The notes beneath the pieces are model-generated. The model did no database searches and was not told the DNA's origin. It saw nothing but the letters and a program-made list of their open reading frames with translations. DNA of 64,000 nucleotides from Janthinobacterium lividum (GTDB taxonomy: Bacteria > Pseudomonadota > Gammaproteobacteria > Burkholderiales > Burkholderiaceae_D): positions 806,001 to 870,000 of the forward strand of contig NZ_CP139976.1 of assembly GCF_034424625.1 (NCBI RefSeq), given 5' to 3'. Shown piece by piece: positions 46,264 to 54,519 of this stretch (the first letter of the stretch is position 1; the number at the start of each line of letters is the position of its first letter). The translations under genes and the position numbers were made by a program.

Positions 46264-46296
46264 AAACCCCGGTGAGGAAACTCGCCGGGGTTTTTT
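46264..46296 (+). terminator. strong intrinsic terminator with GNRA tetraloop
   Basis: AAACCCCGGTGAG (46264-46276) pairs with CTCGCCGGGGTTT (46281-46293, one G-U pair) around GAAA, and the T-run covers 46291-46296. Confidence 0.9.
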
Positions 46297-46367
46297 GTTT
46301 TGCACGACCCCATATAAGGACAGGAAATACCGTGATGCCCATGCATCAAGGATTGAAAGGAAGCACC

Positions 46368-46541
46368 ATGAAGATCAAAGTAAAAGCCACGCCCAAGCCG
46401 CGCAATCCGCTGGTGGCAGCCGCCAGGCTGCGCGGCGGCGCCGGCGCGCACCAGTCGGTAGCGTCGCCGCGCGCGGCACGCCGGGCCGGCAAGCACCGCC
46501 TGCAGCAATTGCTGGCGGGGCGCCTGAAGGCCGAGGACTAG
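46368..46541 (+). CDS. small basic hypothetical protein
   Basis: This 57-residue protein is not recognised. It is strongly basic, with many Lys and Arg (MKIKVKATPKPRNPL, RAARRAGKHR), and ends in KAED. The ATG at 46368 follows AAAGGAAG at proper spacing; an earlier in-frame ATG at 46335 is possible. It lies between the terminator at 46296 and the convergent phosphoesterase gene, whose stop codon it overlaps by four bases. The charge suggests nucleic-acid binding, but this is a guess. Confidence 0.5.
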   Translation: MKIKVKATPKPRNPLVAAARLRGGAGAHQSVASPRAARRAGKHRLQQLLAGRLKAED

Positions 46542-47341
46542 GGCGTGCCCAGTTCGACGATGAAGTTCGGGTTGAACTGGGGATTTTGCGGCGTGCCGCT
46601 GCGCGTCTTGTAGCCGCAGGGGTTGGATACGACGCGGCACTGGCCGATGCGGTAGTCGCGCGAGGCGTGGATGTGGCCATGTACCCACAGGTCCGCCTGC
46701 GCGGCCAGCTCGTCCAGGCGAGAGGCATAGGCGGGCGAACACCCTTCGTTGCCGTAGGCATCATCGACCGAAAGCAGCGACGGCGCCATGTGGCTGATGA
46801 CGACGGTAGCGCCATGGAATGGCTGCGCCAGTTCGCGCGCCAGCCAGGCTTTTTGCTGCGCGTGGAACATGGCCGTGTCGGCCGCGCGCAGCTTGCGAAA
46901 GCCCATGCTGGCCAGGCGGATGCGCTTGTAGTCGTTCATGACGGCTTCCGCGTCGCGCATGGCCGACTGGCGCGTATCGTCGCCCAGCAGGCGGAAATCC
47001 GTCCACAGGGTGGCGCCCAGGAAGCGCACGGCGTTGCCAGCCTTGTCGGTGATGACGTGGGTATCGGCGTCGAGAAAATGCACATTGTCCGTGGCCGCAC
47101 AGAGCGCGCGCAGCTCCTGGCGCACCTTGTCGAGGTGGTGGCCATAGCCTTCGTGGTTGCCATGCACGTACAGCACGGGCAGGCCCGCGAATGTGCTGGC
47201 GGCCCAGGCGACGGCGCGGGCGCCCGTGTCGATGTCGCCGGCCAGGATCACGACGTCGGGGCAGCTGAGCGCGAGGTCGCCCTGCGGCGCTTCGTCGCGC
47301 CATAACTCGTGGTGCAGGTCCGACAAAATCAATAAACGCAT
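46538..47341 (-). CDS. metallophosphoesterase, copy 2
   Basis: The 267-residue calcineurin-like phosphoesterase has DLHHE (Asp8, His10), GDIDTGARA, GNHEGYGHHL, ISHMAPSLLS and HGHIHASRDYR. Copy 1 (44170-44973) is of exactly equal length, on the same strand, and shares long matching segments, so the pair arose by duplication. The two flank the beta-lactamase, the candidate small RNA and the basic protein. Function is not assignable beyond metal-dependent phosphoesterase. Confidence 0.88.
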   Translation of the reverse strand: MRLLILSDLHHELWRDEAPQGDLALSCPDVVILAGDIDTGARAVAWAASTFAGLPVLYVHGNHEGYGHHLDKVRQELRALCAATDNVHFLDADTHVITDKAGNAVRFLGATLWTDFRLLGDDTRQSAMRDAEAVMNDYKRIRLASMGFRKLRAADTAMFHAQQKAWLARELAQPFHGATVVISHMAPSLLSVDDAYGNEGCSPAYASRLDELAAQADLWVHGHIHASRDYRIGQCRVVSNPCGYKTRSGTPQNPQFNPNFIVELGTP

Positions 47342-47387
47342 GCGGTATCCAGGCGATTGGAGGGTATGCCATCGTACCTGAAAACCC

Positions 47388-48293
47388 TCACTCTTCCTCC
47401 AGCGCGGCGAAGCTGTGCGCCAGGTAGTCGATCAGCGTACGCACGGCCGGCAGCAGGCCGCGCCGCGACGGGAAAACGGCGTGGATGATTTCGCGCTGCG
47501 GCCGCCACTGCTCCATCAGCGGCAGCAGGCGGCCATCGGCCACCTGTTCGGTGATCATCATGGTCGGCAGCTGCACCACGCCCACGCCGGCCACGGCCGC
47601 GTCGCGCAGGGTCAGCATGTCGCCCGTGACGAAGCGCGGCACGTGGCGCAACTGGGCGCGCGCGCCATCGGGGCCGTACAAATCCCACTGGTAGTGCTGT
47701 TGCGGCGTGCCCAGGGCCAGGCTGGGCCAGTCGGCCAGGTCGGCCGGCGCCTTCGGCACGGGCGCGCCGGCGAACAGCAGCGGGCTGCCCACCATGCACT
47801 GGCTGCGTTCGGCCAGCACGCGCAGCACCAGGTCGCTGTCGGGCAGCGGCGGCGGGCGCACGCGGATAGCCACGTCGATGCCTTCGGCTACCAGGTCGAC
47901 GCGGCGGTTGCTCGCTTCCAGCAGCAAGGTCACTTGCGGATGCTCGCGCATGAAGCCGGCCAGCATGGGCGCGACCAGGGAGTGCAGCAGGGCGATGGGA
48001 CAGGACAGGCGCACCGTGCCCCGTGGCGCGACCCGCGTCAGTTCGATCGCTTCCTGCGCCGCCTCCGCTTCCACCAGCATGGCCTTGCAATGCTCGTAAA
48101 ACGTCTGGCCCACGTCGGTGACGGAAAAATGCCGCGTCGTGCGCTGCAGCAGGCGCGCGCCGAGGCGCTCTTCCAGCAGGGCGATGCGCCGGCTCAGTTT
48201 TGATTTCGGCATGCCCAGCGCGCGCCCGGCCGGCGCGAAGCCGCCATGGTCGACCACCTGTACAAAGTAATACAAGTCATTCAAGTCCTGCAT
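47388..48293 (-). CDS. LysR family transcriptional regulator
   Basis: The 301-residue protein has an N-terminal winged helix-turn-helix (LYYFVQVVDHGGFAPAGRALGMPKSKLSRRIALLEERLGARL split over residues 7-48) and a LysR substrate-binding domain. The N-terminal motif with PKSKLSRRI is typical of the group linked to pirin or quinone-responsive genes. It is divergent from the pirin gene and probably controls the pirin/isochorismatase unit. A good ribosome binding site (AAGGAG) precedes the start. Confidence 0.92.
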   Translation of the reverse strand: MQDLNDLYYFVQVVDHGGFAPAGRALGMPKSKLSRRIALLEERLGARLLQRTTRHFSVTDVGQTFYEHCKAMLVEAEAAQEAIELTRVAPRGTVRLSCPIALLHSLVAPMLAGFMREHPQVTLLLEASNRRVDLVAEGIDVAIRVRPPPLPDSDLVLRVLAERSQCMVGSPLLFAGAPVPKAPADLADWPSLALGTPQQHYQWDLYGPDGARAQLRHVPRFVTGDMLTLRDAAVAGVGVVQLPTMMITEQVADGRLLPLMEQWRPQREIIHAVFPSRRGLLPAVRTLIDYLAHSFAALEEE

Positions 48294-48307
48294 GCCATCT
48301 CCTTAAT

Positions 48308-48325
48308 CGTTCTATTTTTGGAACG
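48308..48325. promoter_or_regulatory. candidate LysR operator CGTTC-N8-GAACG
   Basis: CGTTC (48308-48312) and GAACG (48321-48325) form an inverted repeat in the LysR-pirin gap, 15 bases upstream of the lysR start. Position and symmetry fit a LysR-type site; binding is inferred. Confidence 0.45.
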
Positions 48326-48412
48326 CTGATGGCATATTTTACCGTCTGCCGGCTTCATCGTTGCAAGCGTATTCTGTCTTCATCGTAATGCAAACCCCAA
48401 CAGGAGATCGAG

Positions 48413-49279
48413 ATGAACACAGTCACAGGTATCTACAGCGCACCCCGCCAGCACTGGGTCGGCGACGGTTTCCCCGTGCGCTCGATGTTTTCGTATAACG
48501 GCCATGGCAAGCAGCTGAGCCCCTTCCTGCTGCTCGACTATGCCGGCCCTGCCGAATTTGCGCCCGGCACCCGTCCTCCCGGCGTCGGTTCGCACCCGCA
48601 CCGCGGCTTTGAAACGGTGACCATCGTCTACAAGGGCGAAGTGGCGCACCGCGATTCGACGGGTCAGGGCGGCGTGATCGGCCCCGGCGACGTGCAATGG
48701 ATGACGGCTGGCGCCGGCATCCTGCATGAAGAGTTTCACTCGCCTGCCTTCACGCAGTCGGGCGGCACCCTGGAAATGGTGCAGCTGTGGGTGAACCTGC
48801 CGGCCCAAAACAAGATGACGGCGCCCGGCTACCAGGCCATCACCAGCGACACGATTCCCACGGTGGCGCTGCCGGACGATGCCGGTTCGTTGCGCGTGAT
48901 CGCCGGCGACTTCGACGGCCAGCATGGCCCGGCCCGCACGTTTTCGCCGATGCAGGTGTGGGACATGCGCCTGGCTCAGGGCAAGCTGACGGAGCTGCCC
49001 GTGACCAGGGGTTGGAGCACGGCGCTGATCGTCCTGCACGGCACGGTGCTGGTCAATGGCGAGAGCGTGGTGCGCGAAGCGCAGATGGCGCTGTTCGAGC
49101 GCGATGGCGACAGCATCACCATCGAAGCGAACAACGACGCCGTGGTTCTGCTGCTGAGCGGCGAGCCGATCGACGAACCCATCGTCGGCCACGGTCCGTT
49201 CGTCATGAACAGCGAAGCGGAAATCGTGCAGGCATTCGAGGATTTCAACAGCGGCCGCTTCGCCCGTATCGCGCCGTAA
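48413..49279 (+). CDS. pirin family protein (bicupin)
   Basis: The 288-residue protein has the pirin N-terminal cupin with metal-binding residues in GSHPHRGFETVTIV (His61, His63) and the later WMTAGAGILHEE. A pirin C-terminal domain follows (about 180-280). Bacterial pirins include quercetin 2,3-dioxygenases and regulators; the activity here is open. It follows AACAGGAGATCGAG. A hairpin with T-run follows its stop and leads directly into the next gene. Confidence 0.92.
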   Translation: MNTVTGIYSAPRQHWVGDGFPVRSMFSYNGHGKQLSPFLLLDYAGPAEFAPGTRPPGVGSHPHRGFETVTIVYKGEVAHRDSTGQGGVIGPGDVQWMTAGAGILHEEFHSPAFTQSGGTLEMVQLWVNLPAQNKMTAPGYQAITSDTIPTVALPDDAGSLRVIAGDFDGQHGPARTFSPMQVWDMRLAQGKLTELPVTRGWSTALIVLHGTVLVNGESVVREAQMALFERDGDSITIEANNDAVVLLLSGEPIDEPIVGHGPFVMNSEAEIVQAFEDFNSGRFARIAP

Positions 49280-49304
49280 TGTGCGTCATTAATTTGTGCA
49301 GTAC

Positions 49305-49333
49305 CCATGCCGCATCCCGCGGCATGGTTTTTT
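49305..49333 (+). terminator. intrinsic terminator fused to the isochorismatase-gene leader
   Basis: CCATGCCGC (49305-49313) pairs with GCGGCATGG (49319-49327) with a five-base loop, then TTTTTT to 49333. GAGGAG follows immediately and is the ribosome binding site of the gene at 49346. Confidence 0.85.
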
Positions 49334-49345
49334 GAGGAGACCACC

Positions 49346-50047
49346 ATGAGCACCCCCGCCAACTTCCAAGGTTTGCCACCGATGATCGATCCCGACGACG
49401 CCGTCATGCTGCTGATCGACCACCAGAGCGGCTTGTTCCAGCTGGTGCGCGACATCGAGCAGCACGTGCTGCGCGGCCACGTCACGGCGCTGGCCAAGCT
49501 GTCGCGCCTGGCCAACATGCCGACGTTTACCACCGCTTCCGTGCCGGACGGCCCGAACGGTCCCTTGATCCCGGAAATCCACCATTTCAACCCGGACGCC
49601 GTCTACATCCCGCGCACGGGCCAGATCAACGCCTGGGACAATCCGGCCTGGGTCGACGCCATCGAAAAGACGGGCCGCAAGACCCTGCTGATCGCCGGCA
49701 CGCTCACCAGCGTGTGCATGGCTTTTCCCACCATCAGCGCGCTGGCGGCCGGCTACAAGGTGTTTGCCATCATCGACGCCTCGGGCAACTGGTCGAAGAT
49801 GGCCACCGATATCACCATGGCGCGCGTGACGCAGGCGGGCGCCGTGCCGATCGACACGTATGCCGTGCTGGCTGAAGTGATGAGCACCTGGAACCGCTCC
49901 GATGCGATGGAATTCGCCGCCATCATGACCGACCATATCGTGCCGCCGTACCGCGCCCTGATCGAAAGCTACGACAAGGCGCAGGGCGTGCAAAAGAATG
50001 GCCGCGAAACGAAACTGGAAATCCTCGAGGCGGCATCGAAGGGCTGA
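49346..50047 (+). CDS. isochorismatase-family hydrolase
   Basis: The 233-residue cysteine hydrolase has the catalytic Asp in [10 protein letters not shown] (Asp25) and Cys124 in [12 protein letters not shown], after the cis-peptide segment. The long C-terminal part beyond the usual 180 residues is typical of YcaC-like hydrolases. Substrates of YcaC-like proteins are unknown. It is downstream of pirin on the same strand, with a terminator-like hairpin between them, so its expression may depend on readthrough. The ATG at 49346 follows GAGGAGACC. Confidence 0.9.
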   Translation: MSTPANFQGLPPMIDPDDAVMLLIDHQSGLFQLVRDIEQHVLRGHVTALAKLSRLANMPTFTTASVPDGPNGPLIPEIHHFNPDAVYIPRTGQINAWDNPAWVDAIEKTGRKTLLIAGTLTSVCMAFPTISALAAGYKVFAIIDASGNWSKMATDITMARVTQAGAVPIDTYAVLAEVMSTWNRSDAMEFAAIMTDHIVPPYRALIESYDKAQGVQKNGRETKLEILEAASKG

Positions 50048-50053
50048 CCTCCG

Positions 50054-50815
50054 CTACGGTGCTTCGTAGCTGTTGCGTATCGCCGCCAGCACGCCGCGCT
50101 GTTCCAGGTGCGTGATGGCGGCATTCAGGCGCGCCAGGTCGGCGGTGCTGGTCGTGCGCGCATTGAGCATCAGGTGCACGGGGGCGCGCAGGGCCAGGAA
50201 GGGCAGGGTGCTCAAGGCGACGCCCTGCAGGCGCGCTTCGTGGCGCACGGCCAGCACGTCGCCCAGCAGCAGGTCGGCGCGGCCCGCATCGAGCATGCGC
50301 ACGCCTTGCTGGAAGCTGCCGAACGCATTCAGGCGGCCAGCCTTTTCCAGCACCGGCCGGGCCGCCGCGTACTGCGCGCCATACCAGCCCACTTTGGGCG
50401 CCAGCAAGGTCGAGTTGCCGCGCGCGAGCTGCGCGAAGCTGGCGATCTGGCGCTGGCTGCCGGGCGCGCCGGATTTGCTGAAGAGTCCCACGGCTTCGTC
50501 GCGATACGGGATGGAAAAGCGCGCATAGGACTGGCGTTCCGGCGTCTCCGACGCAGCCAGCATCAGGTCCAGTCCCCCTTTCTGGAACAGCAGCTGGCGC
50601 CGCGCCGTGGGCAGTTCCGGCAAGGTGACCAGGGTGCAGCGGGCTTGCTTGAAAATGGCTTTCAGCAAATCCAGGTCCAGGCCCGTATAGCGGTCCTGGG
50701 CATCGCGGTAGACATACGGCGGCCACTGCTCCAGCGCCATCGTCATGCGGCAAGCCACGGCGGGCAGGGCAGATACGCCGAGCACTGCCGCAAACAGGAG
50801 ATGGCGCATGCGCAT
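50054..50815 (-). CDS. periplasmic solute-binding protein (family 3 type)
   Basis: The 253-residue protein has a signal peptide (MRMRHLLFAAVLGVSALPAVA), then a family 3 extracellular binding fold beginning LEQWPPYVYRDAQDRYTGLDLDLLKAIF. No permease or ATPase gene is near, so it may be an orphan binding protein or a sensor partner for another transporter. It converges on the isochorismatase gene. The ATG at 50815 is chosen because it begins the signal peptide; upstream in-frame residues look non-coding. Confidence 0.85.
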   Translation of the reverse strand: MRMRHLLFAAVLGVSALPAVACRMTMALEQWPPYVYRDAQDRYTGLDLDLLKAIFKQARCTLVTLPELPTARRQLLFQKGGLDLMLAASETPERQSYARFSIPYRDEAVGLFSKSGAPGSQRQIASFAQLARGNSTLLAPKVGWYGAQYAAARPVLEKAGRLNAFGSFQQGVRMLDAGRADLLLGDVLAVRHEARLQGVALSTLPFLALRAPVHLMLNARTTSTADLARLNAAITHLEQRGVLAAIRNSYEAP

Positions 50816-51038
50816 ATGGGAGCTTCCCTGGAGTTTCAACTTGATAGTCAATTTGCCAGAATGGCCAGGGAAGTCAAGGGCTGCGGCCGCTGAAGGCCGG
50901 CCTGGTTCGCATTTCCTCGATGTTTGCGCGTTTTTTGCCGCTTTCCCCCATGGGTGCCGCCTCCGGCGCGGCGAACACCGTGCAGTGTAATCGGCTATAG
51001 TGGCGCGGTGCCACCACTGCCCCGCAAAGGAAGACCGC

Positions 51039-51629
51039 TTGACTGCCCCGCTCGAGATCGCCGCCAATGTGCTGATGACTGCCTCCATCATCCTGGCTGG
51101 ACGCAATAATATTCATTCCTGGTGGATCGGCATGGTCGGCTGCGTGCTGTTTGCCGTGCTGTTTTTCCAGGTCAACCTGTACGCCGACGTGATGCTGCAG
51201 CTGTTTTTCATCGTCACCTGCGTCATCGGCTGGCTGCAATGGCGGCGCGGCGCCAACGGCAAGCCCTTGCCGATCACGCGCACGGGCTGGCGCAGCCTGG
51301 CCTGGGTGGTACCGGCCGGCATCGCCTCCGTGGCGATCTACGGCATGCTGCTGCACCGCTTTACGAATGCCTACGCGCCCTTCATCGATTCGGCAGTGTT
51401 GGTATTTAGCATCATCGCGCAATTCCTGCTGATGAGCCGGCGCATCGAAACCTGGGCTTTCTGGCTGCTGGTCAATACCGTGGCCGTGCCGCTCTACTAC
51501 AGCCGCGGCCTGCACCTGACGGCCGTGCTGTATGCGGCCTACTGGATCAATGCCCTGATTTCCTGGTACTGGTGGGGCGTGCAGGCACGCCGCGCGGCGC
51601 AGGCGCCTGCGGTGATTGCCGACGCTTGA
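51039..51629 (+). CDS. pnuC: PnuC-family vitamin transporter
   Basis: The 196-residue membrane protein has about seven hydrophobic segments, the NIHSWWIGMVGCVLFAVLFF stretch, LYADVMLQLFFIV, and the late WINALISWYWW tail. PnuC proteins bring in nicotinamide riboside; relatives carry thiamine or riboflavin, so the substrate is not certain. The start is taken as TTG at 51039 after AAAGGAAG; the next ATG (51072) would shorten the first helix. The TonB receptor gene lies 331 bp downstream on the same strand. Confidence 0.85.
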   Translation: MTAPLEIAANVLMTASIILAGRNNIHSWWIGMVGCVLFAVLFFQVNLYADVMLQLFFIVTCVIGWLQWRRGANGKPLPITRTGWRSLAWVVPAGIASVAIYGMLLHRFTNAYAPFIDSAVLVFSIIAQFLLMSRRIETWAFWLLVNTVAVPLYYSRGLHLTAVLYAAYWINALISWYWWGVQARRAAQAPAVIADA

Positions 51630-51960
51630 TATTGCCATCTACCAAGTCCTTAGATTCAAATCATATATACAATCAATTTTTAATTCGTTCACGCGCTAAA
51701 GACACCGGGATATAGTGGCCTTTCCCCGCTTACCGGTGTTTTTTATGTTGCGTTTTGCCATTTCTGCCTGTTTTTCCGCCGTCCCGCACCAGCTGACCAT
51801 GCAATGCATGGCGCAGTGGATGCCGGTGCGTGCCCGTCCACGCATCCCCTAAGTCATTCCATCCATTTCGTTGTCGTTTGCCCGCTGGCCCACCCGGTCC
51901 GCGTGCCCCTGCTCGGCCTTTTTTATCGGAAAAAGGCTGCAATCCCAATAAGAGGAAACC
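51630..51960 (+). other. pnuC-TonB receptor gap: terminator and leader, no clear gene
   Basis: This 331-bp gap contains an AT-rich stretch (51650-51690), the terminator-like hairpin at 51702-51744, and a 35-codon open frame (51745-51852) without a ribosome binding site. The gap ends with AAGAGGAAACC before the receptor gene. No TPP, FMN or cobalamin riboswitch motif was recognised. Confidence 0.6.
51702..51744 (+). terminator. hairpin with T-run after pnuC
   Basis: ACACCGG (51702-51708) pairs with CCGGTGT (51733-51739), with a 24-base loop, followed by T through 51744. It can end pnuC transcription, or serve as an attenuator for the receptor. Confidence 0.6.
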
Positions 51961-54519
51961 ATGTTCAAACCACTCGCCATCAGTCTTGCCATCGCCGCCG
52001 CCTTTCCTGCCTTCGCCCATGCCGAGGACGACATGCTGCGTGTTAACGTCACCGGATCGAATATCCGCGTCAGCGAAAAGGAGGGCGCCAGCGCCGTGCA
52101 GGTCATCACGGCCAAGGAATTGAAAGCCGGCGGCAAGACCAGCGTGTCGGACGTGCTGCGCGCCATCTCCGCCAATAGCGGCAACAGCTACAACGAACAA
52201 TATACGGGCAGTTTCTCGGCCGGTACCTCGGGCCTGTCGCTGCGCGGCATCGGCCAGCAAAATACCCTGATCCTCGTGAATGGCCGCCGCGTGGCCAGCT
52301 ATGCCACGGCGCAGGATTTGCAGCAGACCTTCGTTGACCTGAACAGCCTGCCGATGGCGGCCGTGCAGCGCATCGAGGTGCTCAAGGATGGCGCCTCGTC
52401 CGTGTATGGCTCCGACGCCGTGGCCGGCGTGGTCAACATCATCCTGTACAAGGAATTCACGGGCACGGATATCACGGCGCAATGGGGTGGCTCGACGCAA
52501 GGCACGGGCCAGCACGAAAAGAGCGCCGCGCTGCAAACGGGTTTCGGCAAGCTCGAGGAAGATGGCTACAGCGTGGTCTTTTCGGTCGATGCCCAGCAGC
52601 GCGACAAGCTGCAGCAAAGCGACGTGGCATGGCTGCGCGATGCCGACTACCGCCAGCAGCAGCGCGGCAGCCTGGGCTGGACCGCCACGAATTACGCCGG
52701 CAACGACCCCACGAAGACCCTCGGCGGCGTGCGTGGCCCGCTGCAGCTGGTGCCGTACAAGGACATCAATCCCACTGGCAGCGGCCAGGTGCTGGCCTAC
52801 AATCCGGCGCCGTATAAAACGCTGATCCCGGGCATCCAGCGCATCCACTCGTCGCTGCGCGGCACCCTCAAGCTGAACGCGGACACGGAAGCCTATGTCG
52901 ACTTGCTGCACAGTTATTCGCGCGCCGACCAGACCTTCAGCGCGCCGCTGACGGTGAACAACGCCACGCGCGTGTGGAACAACAGCACCAAGCTGCTCGA
53001 TACCATTCCCGTGGTGCTGCCCGTGGGCCATCCGAACAATCCGGGCACGACGCCCTTGCCATTTACTGCCACGCTGTTCGACCTGGGACCGCGCCTGAAG
53101 CAGGACCGCGTCACCTTCTACCGCGCGCTGGCTGGCGCCAAGGGCACCTGGGCGGGCTGGGACTGGGATACGGCCGTGGCCCATTCCAGCAGCAAGCTGG
53201 AGGAAACGGTGCAGAACTTCGTCAACCGCTACGAATTCCAGAAAGTGCTGGCCGACGGCAGCTACAATTTCTTTGACCAGTCGCAAAACAGCGAAGCCGT
53301 GCGCAACCGCCTGCGCCTGTCGACCCTGCGCCCGGCCGAATCGACGCTCGACACGCTCGACTTCTCGGCGGCCAAGGATATCTGGGACCTGCCGGCTGGC
53401 CCGCTGGGATTTGCCGCCGGCGCCCAGTGGCGCCGCGAAAAGATGGATTCGCAAACCTCGACGGCCGTGCTGTCCGGCACGGAACTGCGCCCCGCACTCA
53501 ATATCATCAACGGCTCGCGCAATGTGTCGGCCCTGTTTGCCGAATTCAATGTGCCCGTCGTAAAAGACCTGTCCGTCAACGTGGCGGGACGCGCCGACCA
53601 TTACAGCGACTTCGGCAATGCGTTTTCGCCCAAGGCCAGCGCGCGCTACCAGGCGGCGCCATGGTTGTTGCTGCGTGGCACCGTTTCACGTGCCTTCCGC
53701 GCGCCATCGCTGCCGGAAATCACCGACAGCACGGCCGTCAGCTATACCGGCGTGATCGATGCCCGCGATCCCCTGACGCCGACGCAGTCGCGCGGCGTGA
53801 CGGTCATGACCATCGCCAATCCGAACCTGCGCCCCGAGCGGTCGAAAAACCTGAACCTGGGCGTGGTGGTGTCGCCCACCAGCAGTTCGAGCATCGGCCT
53901 CGATTACTACCGTATCAAGCAGGATGGCGTGATCGGCACGGCCAGCGCCACCACCATCCTCGAGAATGAAAGCACGGCGCCGCAACAGATCACGCGCGGT
54001 GCCGATGGACGCATCACGACCCTGTACCGCCAGTTCCGCAACCAGGGCCAGCGCGAAGTGTCGGGCATCGATATCGACCTGCGCCAGCGCTTCGTCGACA
54101 AGGACTGGGGCAAGCTGACCCTGGCCGGCCAGCTGAGCCGCGTGCTGCGCTTTGCCGAACCGCTGTCCGATGGCGCACCGCTGACCGATGGCGCCGGCAC
54201 CAACTACTTCGGCTCCATCCCGAAATGGCGCGGCGTCACGTCGGCCACCTGGGAGCAGGGCAAGTGGTCGTCCACGCTCACATGGAACTACGTGGGCAGC
54301 TATGCGCAGCAGCAGCACCTCGATGAATCGGTGGCTGCCTTCAGCACGTTCGACGTGACCAGCAGCTGGCAAGTCACGCCGGCAGCAAACGTCACCTTCA
54401 TCGTGCAAAACCTGGCCAACAAGCGCGCGCCCTGGGACTATGCTTCCACCGGCTTTGACTTTACCCAGGCCGATCCGCGTGGACGCGTTGCGGCGCTCAA
54501 GCTGAACTACAAGTTCTAA
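51961..54519 (+). CDS. TonB-dependent outer-membrane receptor
   Basis: The 852-residue protein has a signal peptide (about residues 1-21, ending AFAHA), then a plug domain (about 40-160: SAVQVITAKELKAGG, LSLRGIGQQNTLILVNGRRV, RIEVLKDGASSVYGSDAVAGVVNI). A long beta-barrel region follows and ends with Phe (LKLNYKF), the outer-membrane assembly signal. Residues 24-33 may form the TonB box. The ligand is unknown; the upstream PnuC gene may hint at a vitamin. The stop overlaps the convergent response-regulator gene by four bases. Confidence 0.94.
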   Translation: MFKPLAISLAIAAAFPAFAHAEDDMLRVNVTGSNIRVSEKEGASAVQVITAKELKAGGKTSVSDVLRAISANSGNSYNEQYTGSFSAGTSGLSLRGIGQQNTLILVNGRRVASYATAQDLQQTFVDLNSLPMAAVQRIEVLKDGASSVYGSDAVAGVVNIILYKEFTGTDITAQWGGSTQGTGQHEKSAALQTGFGKLEEDGYSVVFSVDAQQRDKLQQSDVAWLRDADYRQQQRGSLGWTATNYAGNDPTKTLGGVRGPLQLVPYKDINPTGSGQVLAYNPAPYKTLIPGIQRIHSSLRGTLKLNADTEAYVDLLHSYSRADQTFSAPLTVNNATRVWNNSTKLLDTIPVVLPVGHPNNPGTTPLPFTATLFDLGPRLKQDRVTFYRALAGAKGTWAGWDWDTAVAHSSSKLEETVQNFVNRYEFQKVLADGSYNFFDQSQNSEAVRNRLRLSTLRPAESTLDTLDFSAAKDIWDLPAGPLGFAAGAQWRREKMDSQTSTAVLSGTELRPALNIINGSRNVSALFAEFNVPVVKDLSVNVAGRADHYSDFGNAFSPKASARYQAAPWLLLRGTVSRAFRAPSLPEITDSTAVSYTGVIDARDPLTPTQSRGVTVMTIANPNLRPERSKNLNLGVVVSPTSSSSIGLDYYRIKQDGVIGTASATTILENESTAPQQITRGADGRITTLYRQFRNQGQREVSGIDIDLRQRFVDKDWGKLTLAGQLSRVLRFAEPLSDGAPLTDGAGTNYFGSIPKWRGVTSATWEQGKWSSTLTWNYVGSYAQQQHLDESVAAFSTFDVTSSWQVTPAANVTFIVQNLANKRAPWDYASTGFDFTQADPRGRVAALKLNYKF

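Larger units (their letters stand above)
46132..46296 (+). ncRNA. candidate small RNA with an 11-codon ORF and two hairpins
   Basis: A promoter (46097-46125) and a strong terminator (46264-46296) delimit a transcript of about 165 nt. It contains AAAGAAAGGAAACCC and a short ORF (46170-46205, MFEQAGSKYDH and TAG). A long stem follows: GCTCGGG plus ATCGGCA (46219-46235, with a three-base bulge) pairing with TGCCGATCCCGAGC (46239-46252). The terminator stem comes last. It could be a small regulatory RNA, a leader peptide unit, or a member of a known betaproteobacterial small-RNA family not recognised here. Confidence 0.55.

Noticed and set aside
51745-51852. 35-codon open frame before the TonB receptor gene
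   Set aside because: No ribosome binding site, it begins in the T-run of a hairpin, and the composition gives no protein-like signal. It was kept only as a note in the gap entry.
51630-51960. Possible TPP riboswitch before the PnuC-linked receptor gene
   Set aside because: The conserved CUGAGA and ACCUGAUCUGG-like segments are absent.
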